Source: Nocardia sp. NBC_01730 (GTDB lineage: Bacteria > Actinomycetota > Actinomycetes > Mycobacteriales > Mycobacteriaceae). Taken from it: DNA of 64,000 nucleotides. Both the position numbers and the translations under genes were made by a program. Below, piece after piece: positions 8,664 to 21,841 of the stretch (its first letter is position 1; each line of letters opens with the position of its first letter). The DNA is taken from the NCBI RefSeq assembly GCF_035920445.1, contig NZ_CP109162.1, forward strand, positions 248,001 to 312,000, read 5' to 3'. Under the pieces are notes generated by a model. The model searched no databases. It worked only from the letters and a program-made list of their open reading frames with translations, and had not been told where the DNA came from.

Positions 8664-9664
8664 TACCACCACGCCGTGGTCGCGATGTCGGCGTCCGTGA
8701 GCGGAAGATAGGTTTCCGCGTCCTGCCATCCGAGCGCCTGAACTGTGACGCGCAGATCGCTGTCGAAACAGATCGGATCGCGCACATGCCAGCGATACAT
8801 CCCGAATTGCTGGTCCGGTCGATAGATTTCCTCCGGCGGCAGCACTTGGTGCAGACCGAGATATGGCGTGGAATATGTCCGATATGTCCCGTCGAGATCA
8901 AAATTCCACGCGCCGCCGAAGTAATCTTCGGTACCGGTGCCGCAAATGGTCGGGTGTGCGTCGTCGCCGTCGAGATAGAACTTGACTTCGCCCTCGCCCC
9001 ACCACCCCGGCGCGCCCGGGCGAATAGCCAGATAGGTGCCGACGTAGCGGCCGGGGCCCGACACCGTGTCGAGGATCGTGTGCACCGCCGGAATACCCAA
9101 CCGCGTGGTGCGCGACCAGCTTGTATGCAGGTATCCCGCGGCGTCTGGCACCTCCTCTTCGGTGTAGGTGGCCTGGTAGTACACCGGAACCGTCTGCCCG
9201 CAGCGGTTTTCGAGCGTGATCCGAGCCCGGTGCCGAAACGGCATGGGCCAGTAGCTGTTCAGTCCGCCCGCTGGGGCGACAACCACCATCTCAGAACTCA
9301 GCAGCGCCAACTCGCCCCACCCGTTGCAGAAGAAATCGCCGAGTGGCAGGTCGATCGCGGGCCGCGTCTCGTCGTCCCAGTACATTCGCAGGGTCAGTGC
9401 GCGCAGCGCGGTGCGCTCCGTCGTCAGCCAAAAGTGCCGGAACACCCCGGGGCCGGAAACGTCTGCCAGCGTGGCGGTTTCGCCGTCGGTGAGCGCGATC
9501 GAGGGCGACACCTTCCAGCCGACGCCCAGCAGCCGGGCCGCGTACGCGCCGGTGCCGTCGCCCGCCCGCGCGCCCGCGCCGGGAGCGCCGGTGGGGTTCT
9601 CGGCACTGATGGATCGCGTCCGCGCGCCGTCCAGCCGCCACAGGTCCCCGACCGACGCAGTCAT
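8654..9664 (-). CDS. GH172 (DUF2961) glycoside hydrolase
   Basis: This 336-aa protein has the DUF2961/GH172 landmarks in order: a start like SVGDLWRLDGARTRSISAENPTG, GPGVFRHFWLTTE, LRMYWDDETRPAIDLPLGDFFCNGWG, SYWPMPFRHRARITLEN, and WWGEGEVKFYLDGDD followed by the active-site block CGTGTEDYFGGAWNF. Characterised family members cleave alpha-D-fructofuranosides or alpha-D-arabinofuranosides, including mycobacterial-type D-arabinan. No signal peptide is seen, so it may act in the cytoplasm. ATG 9664 overlaps the thioredoxin stop (ATGA). Its place among pentose isomerase and kinase genes suggests a furanoside substrate; the exact sugar is inferred. Confidence 0.85.
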   Translation of the reverse strand: MTASVGDLWRLDGARTRSISAENPTGAPGAGARAGDGTGAYAARLLGVGWKVSPSIALTDGETATLADVSGPGVFRHFWLTTERTALRALTLRMYWDDETRPAIDLPLGDFFCNGWGELALLSSEMVVVAPAGGLNSYWPMPFRHRARITLENRCGQTVPVYYQATYTEEEVPDAAGYLHTSWSRTTRLGIPAVHTILDTVSGPGRYVGTYLAIRPGAPGWWGEGEVKFYLDGDDAHPTICGTGTEDYFGGAWNFDLDGTYRTYSTPYLGLHQVLPPEEIYRPDQQFGMYRWHVRDPICFDSDLRVTVQALGWQDAETYLPLTDADIATTAWWYQS

Positions 9665-10122
9665 AGTCCGGGCCATCCATACCGACTCGGTATCGGCGCC
9701 GGTCCGGCCATGCGCGCGGCGGGAACGGCGGATGACGCGGTCGCCGTGGCGAGCTGTTGGGCTTCGGACTGCCTGGCGACTTCCCGCCGAATCTGGTCCA
9801 TGTCGAGCCACAGGATCTGCTGGACCAGGTCTTCCAGCGCGTCGCCTGCCAAAGCGCCCGCCTCCGAATACACCAGCAGGCCCTCCCGGAACGCCATCAG
9901 CGTCGGGAACTGAGTGACCCGTGCATTGGTTTTCAACGTGACTTCGGCTTCGGTGTCCACCTTGCCGTGCACGATCTCCGGGTGACGGTCCGACGACGCC
10001 TCGTACACCGGGGCGAAATACTGACATGGTCCACACCATCCCGCCCACCAATCCACGAGCACGATGGGGTTGGACGCGATGACGGTGTCGAAGGTGTGCT
10101 GGGTCAGGTCGATTGTGGGCAT
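9661..10122 (-). CDS. Thioredoxin-like protein with C-terminal extension
   Basis: This 153-aa protein begins with a thioredoxin fold: IVLVDWWAGWCGPCQYFAPVYE has the CGPC redox motif (Cys at about 31 and 34), and FPTLMAFREG has the cis-proline. About 45 extra residues follow the fold, helical and Ala/Arg/Gln-rich (QQILWLDMDQIRREVARQSEAQQ). GAGGAC precedes ATG 10122. It sits between the sugar kinase and the GH172 gene, with a 4-nt overlap to the latter. A redox link to these enzymes is possible, but the grouping may be incidental. Similar thioredoxin/co-chaperone-type proteins occur singly in actinobacteria. Confidence 0.85.
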   Translation of the reverse strand: MPTIDLTQHTFDTVIASNPIVLVDWWAGWCGPCQYFAPVYEASSDRHPEIVHGKVDTEAEVTLKTNARVTQFPTLMAFREGLLVYSEAGALAGDALEDLVQQILWLDMDQIRREVARQSEAQQLATATASSAVPAARMAGPAPIPSRYGWPGL

Positions 10123-10180
10123 GGCGTCCTCATAAGTTGTCCTACAAACCAACCCCGCATCCTCGCATGAACAGCCGGAA

Positions 10181-11668
10181 TCAGAAAGCCGCGCCCGCGC
10201 GATGGTGTTCGGATGCCAGGAAATGCGCGATATCGGTCGTGCGTTCGTACAGTTCGCGGTAGTGCCGATAGTACGGTTCGTATTTCGCGGTGCGCTCGGG
10301 ATAGGGCTCGACCGTGTCGATAATGGGATTCCACGCGGACGTGTCGACACCGGCGGCTTCGGCAGCGAGCAAAGCGTCGCCGAGGCAGGCGCCGACGGTG
10401 TCGGCTGGAAGCTGCTGCGGCAGGCCGGTGACGTCGGAGACGATCCGGGTCCACAGCCCGCCCTTGGTGCCGCCCCCGACCGCGACCAGCCGCCTGGCCT
10501 GCCCACCTGCCTCGGCCATCGCCGCCATGTTGTGCCGCACCCCGTAGGCGATGCCCTCCAGCACCGCGCGATAGAGCTCGGCGCGGCCGTGCTCGAGGGT
10601 CAGACCGGCGATAATGCCCCTGGCGTCCGCATCGAACAGGGGAGTGCGCTCACCCGCGAAGTACGGCAGCATGAGCAGTCCCCTGCTGCCCGCGGGGACA
10701 TCGGCCGCCGCGGCGATCAGATCGGCGAACTCGCCGCCGACGAGCTTGCGTAGCCAGTCGGTGACCGCGCCCGAGGTCGCCATGCCCGCGGCGAGCGTGT
10801 AGGTGCCCGGCCAGGTGCCGCAGGTGCCCCAGAGTCCGGGATGTGGACGCGGATCCGTGAGCACCTGCACCAGGAACAGGGTGGTGCCGTACATGATCAT
10901 GGCGTCGCCCGGCGCGCGAACGCCGACACTGGCGGCCTCCGCCCAGGCATCGATGGTGCCGGTGGTGACCGGCAGCCCCGCAGGAAGGCCCGTGACGGCC
11001 GCCGCGTCGGCGGTCACGTGACCGACGATCTCGGTCGGCCAGGTCAGATCCGGCAGGGTCCATCCCGGCACCACCCGTTCGGCCCAGTCCGTGGCCCACG
11101 CGCGCTCGCGCAGGTCGTAGAGGGGCACGCACTGGCTGGCGGACTGGTGGTCCAGCACGTATCGGCCGGTGAGCCGGTGCACCAGGAAGGAACTCGCCAT
11201 CAGCAGCATCGCGGTACGCTCCGCGACCTCAGGCTCGTGCTTGACCAGCCATCGCGCCTTCGGACCGACGGCCTGGCTGGTAAGTGGCGACCCGGCGCGC
11301 TCTAGCACCGCCTGCGCGCCGAATTCGTCGTTCAGCTCGGCGATTTCGGCGCGGGCTCTGGTATCGACACCGTAGAGGATGGCCGGGCGCAGCGGCCGGC
11401 CCTCGGCGTCCGCGGGCAGCAAGCACGGGCCGATCCCCGACACCGCGAGTCCGTCGAGGTGCGCGCTGTCAGCCGCACACACCAGGTCGCGGGCAAGCGC
11501 GACGAAGTCGTCCCACCACACCGCCTCCGCATCGTGTTCCACCCACCCGGGGCGCGGCATGGAAATGCCGTGCGTCCGTTCGGCTTTGGCGAGGATCGTG
11601 CCGTCCTCGGTGGTGAGCACGCCCTTGGAGCTGGCGGTTCCGATGTCGATGCCGAGAAATATCGTCAC
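10181..11668 (-). CDS. FGGY-family carbohydrate kinase (pentulokinase type)
   Basis: This 495-aa protein has the N-terminal ATPase motif TIFLGIDIGTASSKGVL, then AVSGIGPCLLPAD, ILYGVDTRARAEI, TGTIDAWAEAASVG, YGTTLFLVQ and the C-terminal signature RRLVAVGGGTKGGLWTRIVSDVTG. The late segment TVGACLGDALLAAEAAG is the adenine site. It would phosphorylate a keto-pentose or related sugar. GTG 11668 overlaps the stop of the isomerase gene by 4 nt, so isomerase and kinase are coupled, the usual aldose-to-ketose-to-ketose-phosphate order. The sugar cannot be read from the sequence; D-ribulose or L-fuculose-type substrates fit the neighbour. Confidence 0.85.
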   Translation of the reverse strand: MTIFLGIDIGTASSKGVLTTEDGTILAKAERTHGISMPRPGWVEHDAEAVWWDDFVALARDLVCAADSAHLDGLAVSGIGPCLLPADAEGRPLRPAILYGVDTRARAEIAELNDEFGAQAVLERAGSPLTSQAVGPKARWLVKHEPEVAERTAMLLMASSFLVHRLTGRYVLDHQSASQCVPLYDLRERAWATDWAERVVPGWTLPDLTWPTEIVGHVTADAAAVTGLPAGLPVTTGTIDAWAEAASVGVRAPGDAMIMYGTTLFLVQVLTDPRPHPGLWGTCGTWPGTYTLAAGMATSGAVTDWLRKLVGGEFADLIAAAADVPAGSRGLLMLPYFAGERTPLFDADARGIIAGLTLEHGRAELYRAVLEGIAYGVRHNMAAMAEAGGQARRLVAVGGGTKGGLWTRIVSDVTGLPQQLPADTVGACLGDALLAAEAAGVDTSAWNPIIDTVEPYPERTAKYEPYYRHYRELYERTTDIAHFLASEHHRAGAAF

Positions 11669-13077
11669 CGCGCGAACTCGTCCAGCGTGACGTGGAGCAG
11701 TTCGCATGCCGCGCGCACAGTGGCCCGATGATCGCCGGGAACCGCGTGGATGTGGTTGGCGCCGAAGCGGGACAGGAAATCCTCGGCTCGCGCGTCCAGC
11801 CGGGCGAAGGCGTGCGGCCACTCCCAGGTGGATTGTTTCATCAGCGCTTCGTTGGTTTGCTGGTCGTAGTCCTCGAATTCGCCGAGCATCAGCTGCATCC
11901 GGTAGTCGCCGTCGATGCGGGTGAGCCGCGCGAGGGTCATCTGTCCCGGCGCGGCCAGGTGATGCACCGAGGCGCCGCCCGCCGGGAAGAAGAACACCTC
12001 GGGATACAGGTGCACCTTCGCCAGGTTTTCCGCGGGGTCGGCGCTGCGCGCGGCGAACCAGGTGGCGTGCTGACCGGAGTTGCACAGATCCCAGATGTCC
12101 CGGTCGGCGTGATAGTGCCGCACGTCGGCGAACAGCACCGGAGTGCCCGCGATCTGCTTGAGCAACTGCATGGTGAGCGCACCGTCCATGTCCGCTTCGG
12201 TGGCGCAGACATGCGGCTGTTTCGGACCGTTCCAGTCGTAGGGATCGTTGAGAAACGCTTCGGTGACGTCCATCGTGGCGAAGTACTGGGTGAGCTCGGG
12301 CTGCCCCTTGATGCCGGAGAAGTCCAGGCGCCACTCGGCGATCAGTTCGCGCACCGCGAGGTACGAACGGATCTGCCGTTCCAGCAGCTCCGGGGTGAGC
12401 TTCGCGCCGTCGTAGTGCACCCCCGCGGTGTGCCGCTCCAACCACTCGCGCGCGGCCTTCGCCTCCGCACCGTCGGCCAGCTCGGCGCGGCGCACGATCT
12501 CCCACTGGTCGATCTCCTCGACGTCGATGCCGAAGAGCCGCTGCCACTGATCGGTATTGGCGACCGCGGTGTTCATGCCCATCGGCCGTCCACCGAAGCG
12601 ACCGAAGGTGGAACCGCGCAAACCGGACACGACCGCGGCGGCGCGCGCTCGCACGCCGATCGCCTCGATCAGCGCGGGATCGGACGGATCGCCCCACAGC
12701 CTGCTGTGCCCGCGGCCGATCTGGTCCAGCGCACCACCGGCGGCGAGCATGCCGACCATACCGGGCTGCACCGGGTCGATATTCGACAGCAACAGCAGCG
12801 GCCCAGGGGTCGCGCCCGCCGCGAGCATGGTGAAGTGCGGAAACGCCCAGACCGCGTAGTGCAGGACGGTCAGATCAACCCCTGCCGCGGCGACCGTGCG
12901 CGCCACTGAACTCGCCAACGCGTTGTCGCTGATCGGTTCCGTGCCGCGGACCACATCGTGTCCGGCCGCGGTCAGCGCGTCCACCAGCCGATCCTCGGTG
13001 GTTGCGATGAAATCGGCGATGCCCGCATGCACATAGTCGCGGCCATCGGAAATGCTGATAACGCCGATACGGGCCAT
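11665..13077 (-). CDS. L-fucose/L-arabinose isomerase family protein
   Basis: This 470-aa protein resembles the fucose/arabinose isomerase superfamily (COG2407 type). It has an N-terminal Rossmann-like domain (ARIGVISISDGRDYVHAG), VLHYAVWAFPHFT, LLSNIDPVQPGMVGMLAAGGALDQIGR, RFGGRPMGMNTAVA, the metal-site region (FSGIKGQPELTQY, CATEADMDGALTMQLL) and a late HLYPEVFFFPAGGASVHH. Members interconvert aldoses and ketoses; the fucose type also converts D-arabinose to D-ribulose. It is first in a coupled pair with the FGGY kinase downstream. The clear ATG is at 13077. Substrate is inferred from context only. Confidence 0.85.
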   Translation of the reverse strand: MARIGVISISDGRDYVHAGIADFIATTEDRLVDALTAAGHDVVRGTEPISDNALASSVARTVAAAGVDLTVLHYAVWAFPHFTMLAAGATPGPLLLLSNIDPVQPGMVGMLAAGGALDQIGRGHSRLWGDPSDPALIEAIGVRARAAAVVSGLRGSTFGRFGGRPMGMNTAVANTDQWQRLFGIDVEEIDQWEIVRRAELADGAEAKAAREWLERHTAGVHYDGAKLTPELLERQIRSYLAVRELIAEWRLDFSGIKGQPELTQYFATMDVTEAFLNDPYDWNGPKQPHVCATEADMDGALTMQLLKQIAGTPVLFADVRHYHADRDIWDLCNSGQHATWFAARSADPAENLAKVHLYPEVFFFPAGGASVHHLAAPGQMTLARLTRIDGDYRMQLMLGEFEDYDQQTNEALMKQSTWEWPHAFARLDARAEDFLSRFGANHIHAVPGDHRATVRAACELLHVTLDEFAR

Positions 13078-13194
13078 GCCGGTCCCTCCCGTAGGTGGGT
13101 GGTCGGAGAGTTCGACTCACTCAACAGATACCAGCCGGGCCGGGTCCGTTGGCGTGATTCGCGAAATCGAACCCGGTCCGGTGCACCGGACCGC

Positions 13195-14073
13195 TTACCG
13201 CGGAACCGCTTTGACGACGCGCGACTGCGGGAAGGTGAGCGGCGCCAGGTGCACGCCGCTCTGACCCCAGCCCGCACTGGTGATCCACCAGCGGCCGTCG
13301 TCGTGCACTACCTCGGCGGCGTGCGACGCGATATGGCCGACCTTGTCGCCTATGTGGAAGCGGAACGGGCTGTCGCTACGGAACACGTCGGTGCCGATGT
13401 AGTGCGGGCGCGGGCCGATGAACAGGTACCACCAGCCGTCGTGCCGCACCACGAACGGGGATTCGGTGTTGCCCGCCTCGGTGCCCCGGGTCGGATCCGT
13501 GTAGGCGATATGCCGGTCGCCCCAGTGCACGAGGTCGGTGCTGGTGCGGTAGGCGACGACGTGATGTCCCCCGGTCGGGGTGCTGGTCGCGCAGTAGTAC
13601 ATCACCCACTGGTCGCCCACACGCGCCACCATCGGGTCGCGGGCGTCGTAGCCGTCTCGGAACAGTGGGCCGGCCTGTTGTCTCGTCCAATGGAACAGGT
13701 CGGTGGAGGTGGCCAGGTTCAGCGCCGCGCCGGTGCGATCGGCGCCGCCTGCCGCGTAGAACATGTAGTACCGACGGTGCGCGCCGACCACGTACGGCGC
13801 CCACAGAAATGTCTCCCCGTATTCCCGGTCGACGCGTAACGCGGGCGCGTGCTTGCGCCATGGCCCGCCCAACCGCGCGGCGGTGGCGTGGGCGAATTCG
13901 GTCTCGTCGAACGGGTCCGCGGGCTCGGGGTGGGTGATCCCGAAAATGTGCCATCGCCCGTCGTCGTCGCGCACGAGTGTGTGGTCGTTGATGTACCACG
14001 ATTGCGGCTCACCGAAGCTCGGGTCGTAGATCCTCGCGAACGCGCCTGCCTGAACCGCCCCGCGCGTCGCCAT
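13195..14073 (-). CDS. GH43/GH32-like five-bladed propeller glycoside hydrolase
   Basis: This 292-aa protein shows repeated propeller blades with aromatic-rich strands: SWYINDHTLVRDDDGRWHIFGI, FLWAPYVVGAHRRYYMFYAA, LNLATSTDLFHWT, DARDPMVARVGDQWVMYYCA, ESPFVVRHDGWWYLFIGP and a final EVVHDDGRWWITSAGWG. The Asp in NDHT, the Asp in DARDPMV and the Glu in TESPFVV match the catalytic/pKa triad positions of clan GH-F/J enzymes. There is no signal peptide, so it is probably intracellular. The start is set at ATG 14073; the frame is open upstream. It leads the minus-strand sugar locus and suggests degradation of a short furanoside or xyloside. Exact family number is uncertain. Confidence 0.75.
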   Translation of the reverse strand: MATRGAVQAGAFARIYDPSFGEPQSWYINDHTLVRDDDGRWHIFGITHPEPADPFDETEFAHATAARLGGPWRKHAPALRVDREYGETFLWAPYVVGAHRRYYMFYAAGGADRTGAALNLATSTDLFHWTRQQAGPLFRDGYDARDPMVARVGDQWVMYYCATSTPTGGHHVVAYRTSTDLVHWGDRHIAYTDPTRGTEAGNTESPFVVRHDGWWYLFIGPRPHYIGTDVFRSDSPFRFHIGDKVGHIASHAAEVVHDDGRWWITSAGWGQSGVHLAPLTFPQSRVVKAVPR

Positions 14074-14375
14074 ACGTTCATGATGCCGCCGCGACCGCCC
14101 CGACGGTACCGTCGCGTGGATTTCGGTGTGGCCGGGTAAGCCCGGCCGATGATGCGCCAAGCGTCTCCGCACCTCCGCCGACGCGCTGGAGTGAACCGTC
14201 CTCCGCATAGCCCACCTGAATTCCGGACTTCGAGGTCACCGAACTTCCGGAGATGAAGGACCTGGTCAGCGCACTCGGCACGAAACTGCCTCGCGCGGTC
14301 CGCAATCCACGCTGAACCGACAACCAGGCGATATTCACCTGACCCATGCCGGGCGCGGCGCTACCGTGTCTCCGC
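14074..14375. other. Intergenic region between sugar locus and NTF2-like gene
   Basis: About 300 bp with no complete gene. A 31-codon open stretch on the plus strand (about 14220-14315, containing TELPEMKDLVSALGTKLPRAV) ends in TGA and could be the tail of a lost gene. TACCGT at 14362-14367 could be a -10 box for the gene at 14376. Confidence 0.3.
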
Positions 14376-14777
14376 ATGACGCTATCGATGGAAGACCGGC
14401 TCGAGATCAACGACCTCATCGCCAGGCACGGTCACCTGGTGGACGCGGGAGAGCTCGATCGGATGGCGGAACTGTTCACCTCCGAGATCGTCTACGACCT
14501 CACCGCTCTGGGCTTCGGCGAGCTGCACGGGATCGTGGCCCTCCGCGACGCCGCGGTCGCGCTCGGCGACGCCAACCCGGTCGGGCATCACGTCACCAAT
14601 GTCATTGTCGCCGAGACCGAGGCGGGGGTGGTTCGGGTGCTGTCCAAGGGAATCGGGATCAACGCCGACGGTAGTTGCGCGAGCGTGACCTACGAGGACG
14701 TGGTGGTGCGGGTATCGAGTGGCTGGCGCATCTCTTACCGCAAAGTCATTCCGCGGCGGGCGCCGCTGGGCGGCTGA
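14376..14777 (+). CDS. SnoaL/NTF2-like family protein
   Basis: This 133-aa protein has the NTF2-like cone fold pattern: SMEDRLEINDLIARHGHLVDAGELDRMAELFTSEIVYDLTALGFGEL, GHHVTNVIVAE, and a C-terminal YEDVVVRVSSGWRISYRKVIPR strand pair. The family holds small polar-ligand enzymes and dehydratase-like proteins; function cannot be assigned more closely. The start at ATG 14376 is 8 nt after TACCGT, suggesting a leaderless transcript. It stands alone between the sugar locus and the rRNA operon. Confidence 0.75.
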   Translation: MTLSMEDRLEINDLIARHGHLVDAGELDRMAELFTSEIVYDLTALGFGELHGIVALRDAAVALGDANPVGHHVTNVIVAETEAGVVRVLSKGIGINADGSCASVTYEDVVVRVSSGWRISYRKVIPRRAPLGG

Positions 14778-15475
14778 TCCCGGCCCGGTCCGCGCTTCCC
14801 GGTCCCGAGGACCGACTGGGCGTCGGGACTGGCAGGCGGCCGCTGTTGCCCTGGTGGTCTGACGGTGCAAGCGTCGGCGCCGTTGTATCGGGACCTCGCT
14901 GCTTCGGGCACGCTCGCGAACGACCGCAGTCACCCCGAAACGATCTTGTCGTGGCCTGCATCACATTCGGCTGATCGAGTTGCCGTCCGGGCCGATCGCA
15001 AGCCTCTGACCTGCGAAATATCGCGCTGCGCAGGCGATTTGACGTAGCGTTTTCCGCCGCGTAACTTTATCCAAGTCAGAGCGACACGGACACCGACCCG
15101 GGGCCGAGAAGCCCAGCGGAAACGCTGAGTGGAAGGACCGGGAAACGAGGTAGGACGAGGAGCGCCTGACGCTCACACTAGTTCGATCGGGACCCCGATT
15201 TTGTTCGGGTGAACGGGTTGAGCTAAGCTTGATAAGTTGCCTCACTGATCAATCGGTTTGAACGCCGGGCGATGGTGTGTGCGTGTGTTCTTTGAGAACT
15301 CAATAGTGTGTCGATGAATGTCAGTGCCAATATTTTATTGGTTCCGGCCTTTCATACCCCCCGGTTGGAAGGTTGGACATTTTAGTCAACATTTTGTTGG
15401 CGTTTTGTTTTGCTGGGTTTTCGGACTCTGGTTTAAATACTTTTGATTGCACCCTTTCGGGTGTGGTTGGAGTCT
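14778..15475 (+). promoter_or_regulatory. rrn: Upstream region and leader of the rRNA operon
   Basis: About 700 bp without a credible gene. The second half holds rRNA promoter and leader signals. TTGTTC (15201-15206) with a 17-nt spacer to TAAGCT (15224-15229) is one candidate promoter, and GATAAG/TAAGTT boxes just downstream offer others. A boxA-like stretch lies at 15286-15307. The AT-rich segment 15311-15440 probably contributes the 5' strand of the 16S processing stem. Confidence 0.55.
15286..15307 (+). promoter_or_regulatory. boxA-like antitermination element in 16S leader
   Basis: TGTTCTTTGAGAACTCAATA resembles the boxA element (TGCTCTTTAACA type) that recruits NusB/NusE. A matching TGTTGTTTGAGAACTGCAC occurs in the 16S-23S spacer at 17293, the usual paired arrangement in actinobacteria. 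Confidence 0.6.
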
Positions 15476-20464
<4,989 letters not shown>

Positions 20465-20569
20465 AAAGAAGCTACGCGTCCACTGTGCAGTATCTGAAAC
20501 AACACACGCCCGCACCGCAACCCCCCAACAACACCCCGGGAGTTGCGCCGCGTGAACAGTTTCACAGAG

Positions 20570-20687
20570 TTACGGCGGCCATAGCGGCAGGGAAACGCCC
20601 GGTCCCATTCCGAACCCGGAAGCTAAGCCTGCCAGCGCCGATGGTACTGCACCCGACAGGGTGTGGGAGAGTAGGACACCGCCGGAA
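20570..20687 (+). rRNA. rrf: 5S ribosomal RNA
   Basis: About 118 nt starting TTACGGCGGCCATAGCGGCA. It has the conserved CCCGGTCCCATTCCGAACCC loop and an end (AGTAGGACACCGCCG) that pairs with the start. It lies about 105 bp after 23S, as in other Mycobacteriales operons. Confidence 0.95.
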
Positions 20688-20699
20688 CATCCTTTCACG

Positions 20700-20727
20700 A
20701 TAGGGGACCCACACCAGGGTCCCCTAT
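20700..20727 (+). terminator. rRNA operon terminator
   Basis: An 11-bp perfect inverted repeat (ATAGGGGACCC / GGGTCCCCTAT) has a 6-nt loop 12 nt after the 5S gene. There is no strong T-tract, typical of actinobacterial terminators. Confidence 0.8.
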
Positions 20728-20742
20728 CGGCGTTTATACACA

Positions 20743-20774
20743 AAATGGCCCTCGGCAAGAGCTGAGGGCCATTT
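20743..20774. terminator. Second, bidirectional terminator after rrn
   Basis: AAATGGCCCTCGGC and GCTGAGGGCCATTT form a 14-bp stem with one wobble pair and a 4-nt loop, followed by a T-rich tail. It separates the rrn operon from the convergent IclR gene and can work in both directions. Confidence 0.8.
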
Positions 20775-20850
20775 CGTATTTTCTAACGGAATAACTGTCG
20801 CGACGAGGTCGCATTGACTCGGTTACCTGTAGAGCCGAGCTGGCGCACCG

Positions 20851-21732
20851 TCAGCCATTATGCCTGCCTGCTGCCAGTGCCGCGGTGAGGTCACGTGCGG
20901 CCGCGAGAACGGCCGAAATGAACTCGGCGCGTTCGCTTTTCGTCGTAGCGACGCGCAGCGGGCCGAGTTGGATTTCGTAAGCAGCGATGCCGGTCGCGTC
21001 GAAGACAGGCGCCGCGAGATAGCTGAGGGGCAGCGGGTCGTCGGAATCCAGCTCGGCCCGGGAGAATGGCCGCGAGGTGAGCGCGGCCAGCTGGCGTAGG
21101 GCGCGGGCGCGCAGGTGCGGTTGCAGCAGCTCGGAGCCGACCGCACCGAGCAGGTCGGCAAGTAGGTCGACCAGCCCCGCGTCATCGGCGCGTGGACGGA
21201 AGACGGCAACGCCGCGGTCGCGGACGAGCGTGAGCAGCGACCCGGTGATTCGCCGGTCCGCGCCCACGGCGGTGCCCAGCCAGGTGTTCTGCTCGCTCGC
21301 CGAACGCCAGGGCATGACGCTCGCGCCCGCTGGGAACTGCAACGGAATGCGATGCCCCACCGGAATGCCGGGGACGACACGGTCGACGCCGTGCCGAACA
21401 TCGAGCACCGTGAGCCGATCGGGTTCGATCCGGCTGAACGTCGCCCCATACCCGGTGCGAGCGGCCAGGGCTGCGAGGATGTCGCCGACGCCGTGCGGAA
21501 GCGCGGCTCCGTGCAGCCCGGCCAGAGCGGGGCCGATGCCGTAGCCGCGGGCCGGGTCGCGGACAACCCAACCGGCCGCGTCCAACTCGACCAGGATCGC
21601 GGTCGCGGTCGCGCGGGCGATACCGAGCCGCTCGGCGATCCCTGCCACACTGATCGGCTCACCGGAGGTCACGAGCAGCGACACGATCTCGACGACGCGG
21701 CGCGTCGGTGGCGAGGCTGATCGGTCCGGCAT
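20851..21732 (-). CDS. IclR-type transcriptional regulator
   Basis: This 293-aa protein has an N-terminal winged helix (RRVVEIVSLLVTSGEPISVAGIAERLGIARATATAILVELDAAGWVVRDP) followed by a ligand-binding half (GYGATFSRIEPDRLTVLDVRHG to LSYLAAPVFDATGIAAYEIQLGP). The C-terminal domain is less regular than in canonical IclR proteins but ends with the usual helix. It is transcribed away from the SDR gene at 21842, and a TGTCGA-N4-TCGACA palindrome lies between the two starts. That makes it the likely regulator of the SDR/dehydrogenase pair and of itself. Confidence 0.82.
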   Translation of the reverse strand: MPDRSASPPTRRVVEIVSLLVTSGEPISVAGIAERLGIARATATAILVELDAAGWVVRDPARGYGIGPALAGLHGAALPHGVGDILAALAARTGYGATFSRIEPDRLTVLDVRHGVDRVVPGIPVGHRIPLQFPAGASVMPWRSASEQNTWLGTAVGADRRITGSLLTLVRDRGVAVFRPRADDAGLVDLLADLLGAVGSELLQPHLRARALRQLAALTSRPFSRAELDSDDPLPLSYLAAPVFDATGIAAYEIQLGPLRVATTKSERAEFISAVLAAARDLTAALAAGRHNG

Positions 21733-21795
21733 CGCGGCGACCCCTTGTCTCAGCTCGGGCTGGCGACTTACGATGACGAATATTAGATCACATGG

Positions 21796-21811
21796 TGTCG
21801 AATAGTCGACA
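21796..21811. promoter_or_regulatory. Operator candidate between IclR and SDR genes
   Basis: TGTCGA-ATAG-TCGACA is a perfect inverted repeat in the 109-bp divergent region. Its position between the two start codons fits binding by the IclR-type regulator. Confidence 0.5.
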
Positions 21812-21841
21812 TCTCAGCGCGTTGGGAGCTAGGGAGCGCGG

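Noticed and set aside
10181..12697. A single 838-codon minus-strand frame that could be read as a large fusion ending in the FGGY kinase
   Set aside because: The first 340 or so codons are Arg-rich and antisense in character, and overlap the isomerase gene in another frame. The kinase starts cleanly at GTG 11668 with coupling to the isomerase stop.
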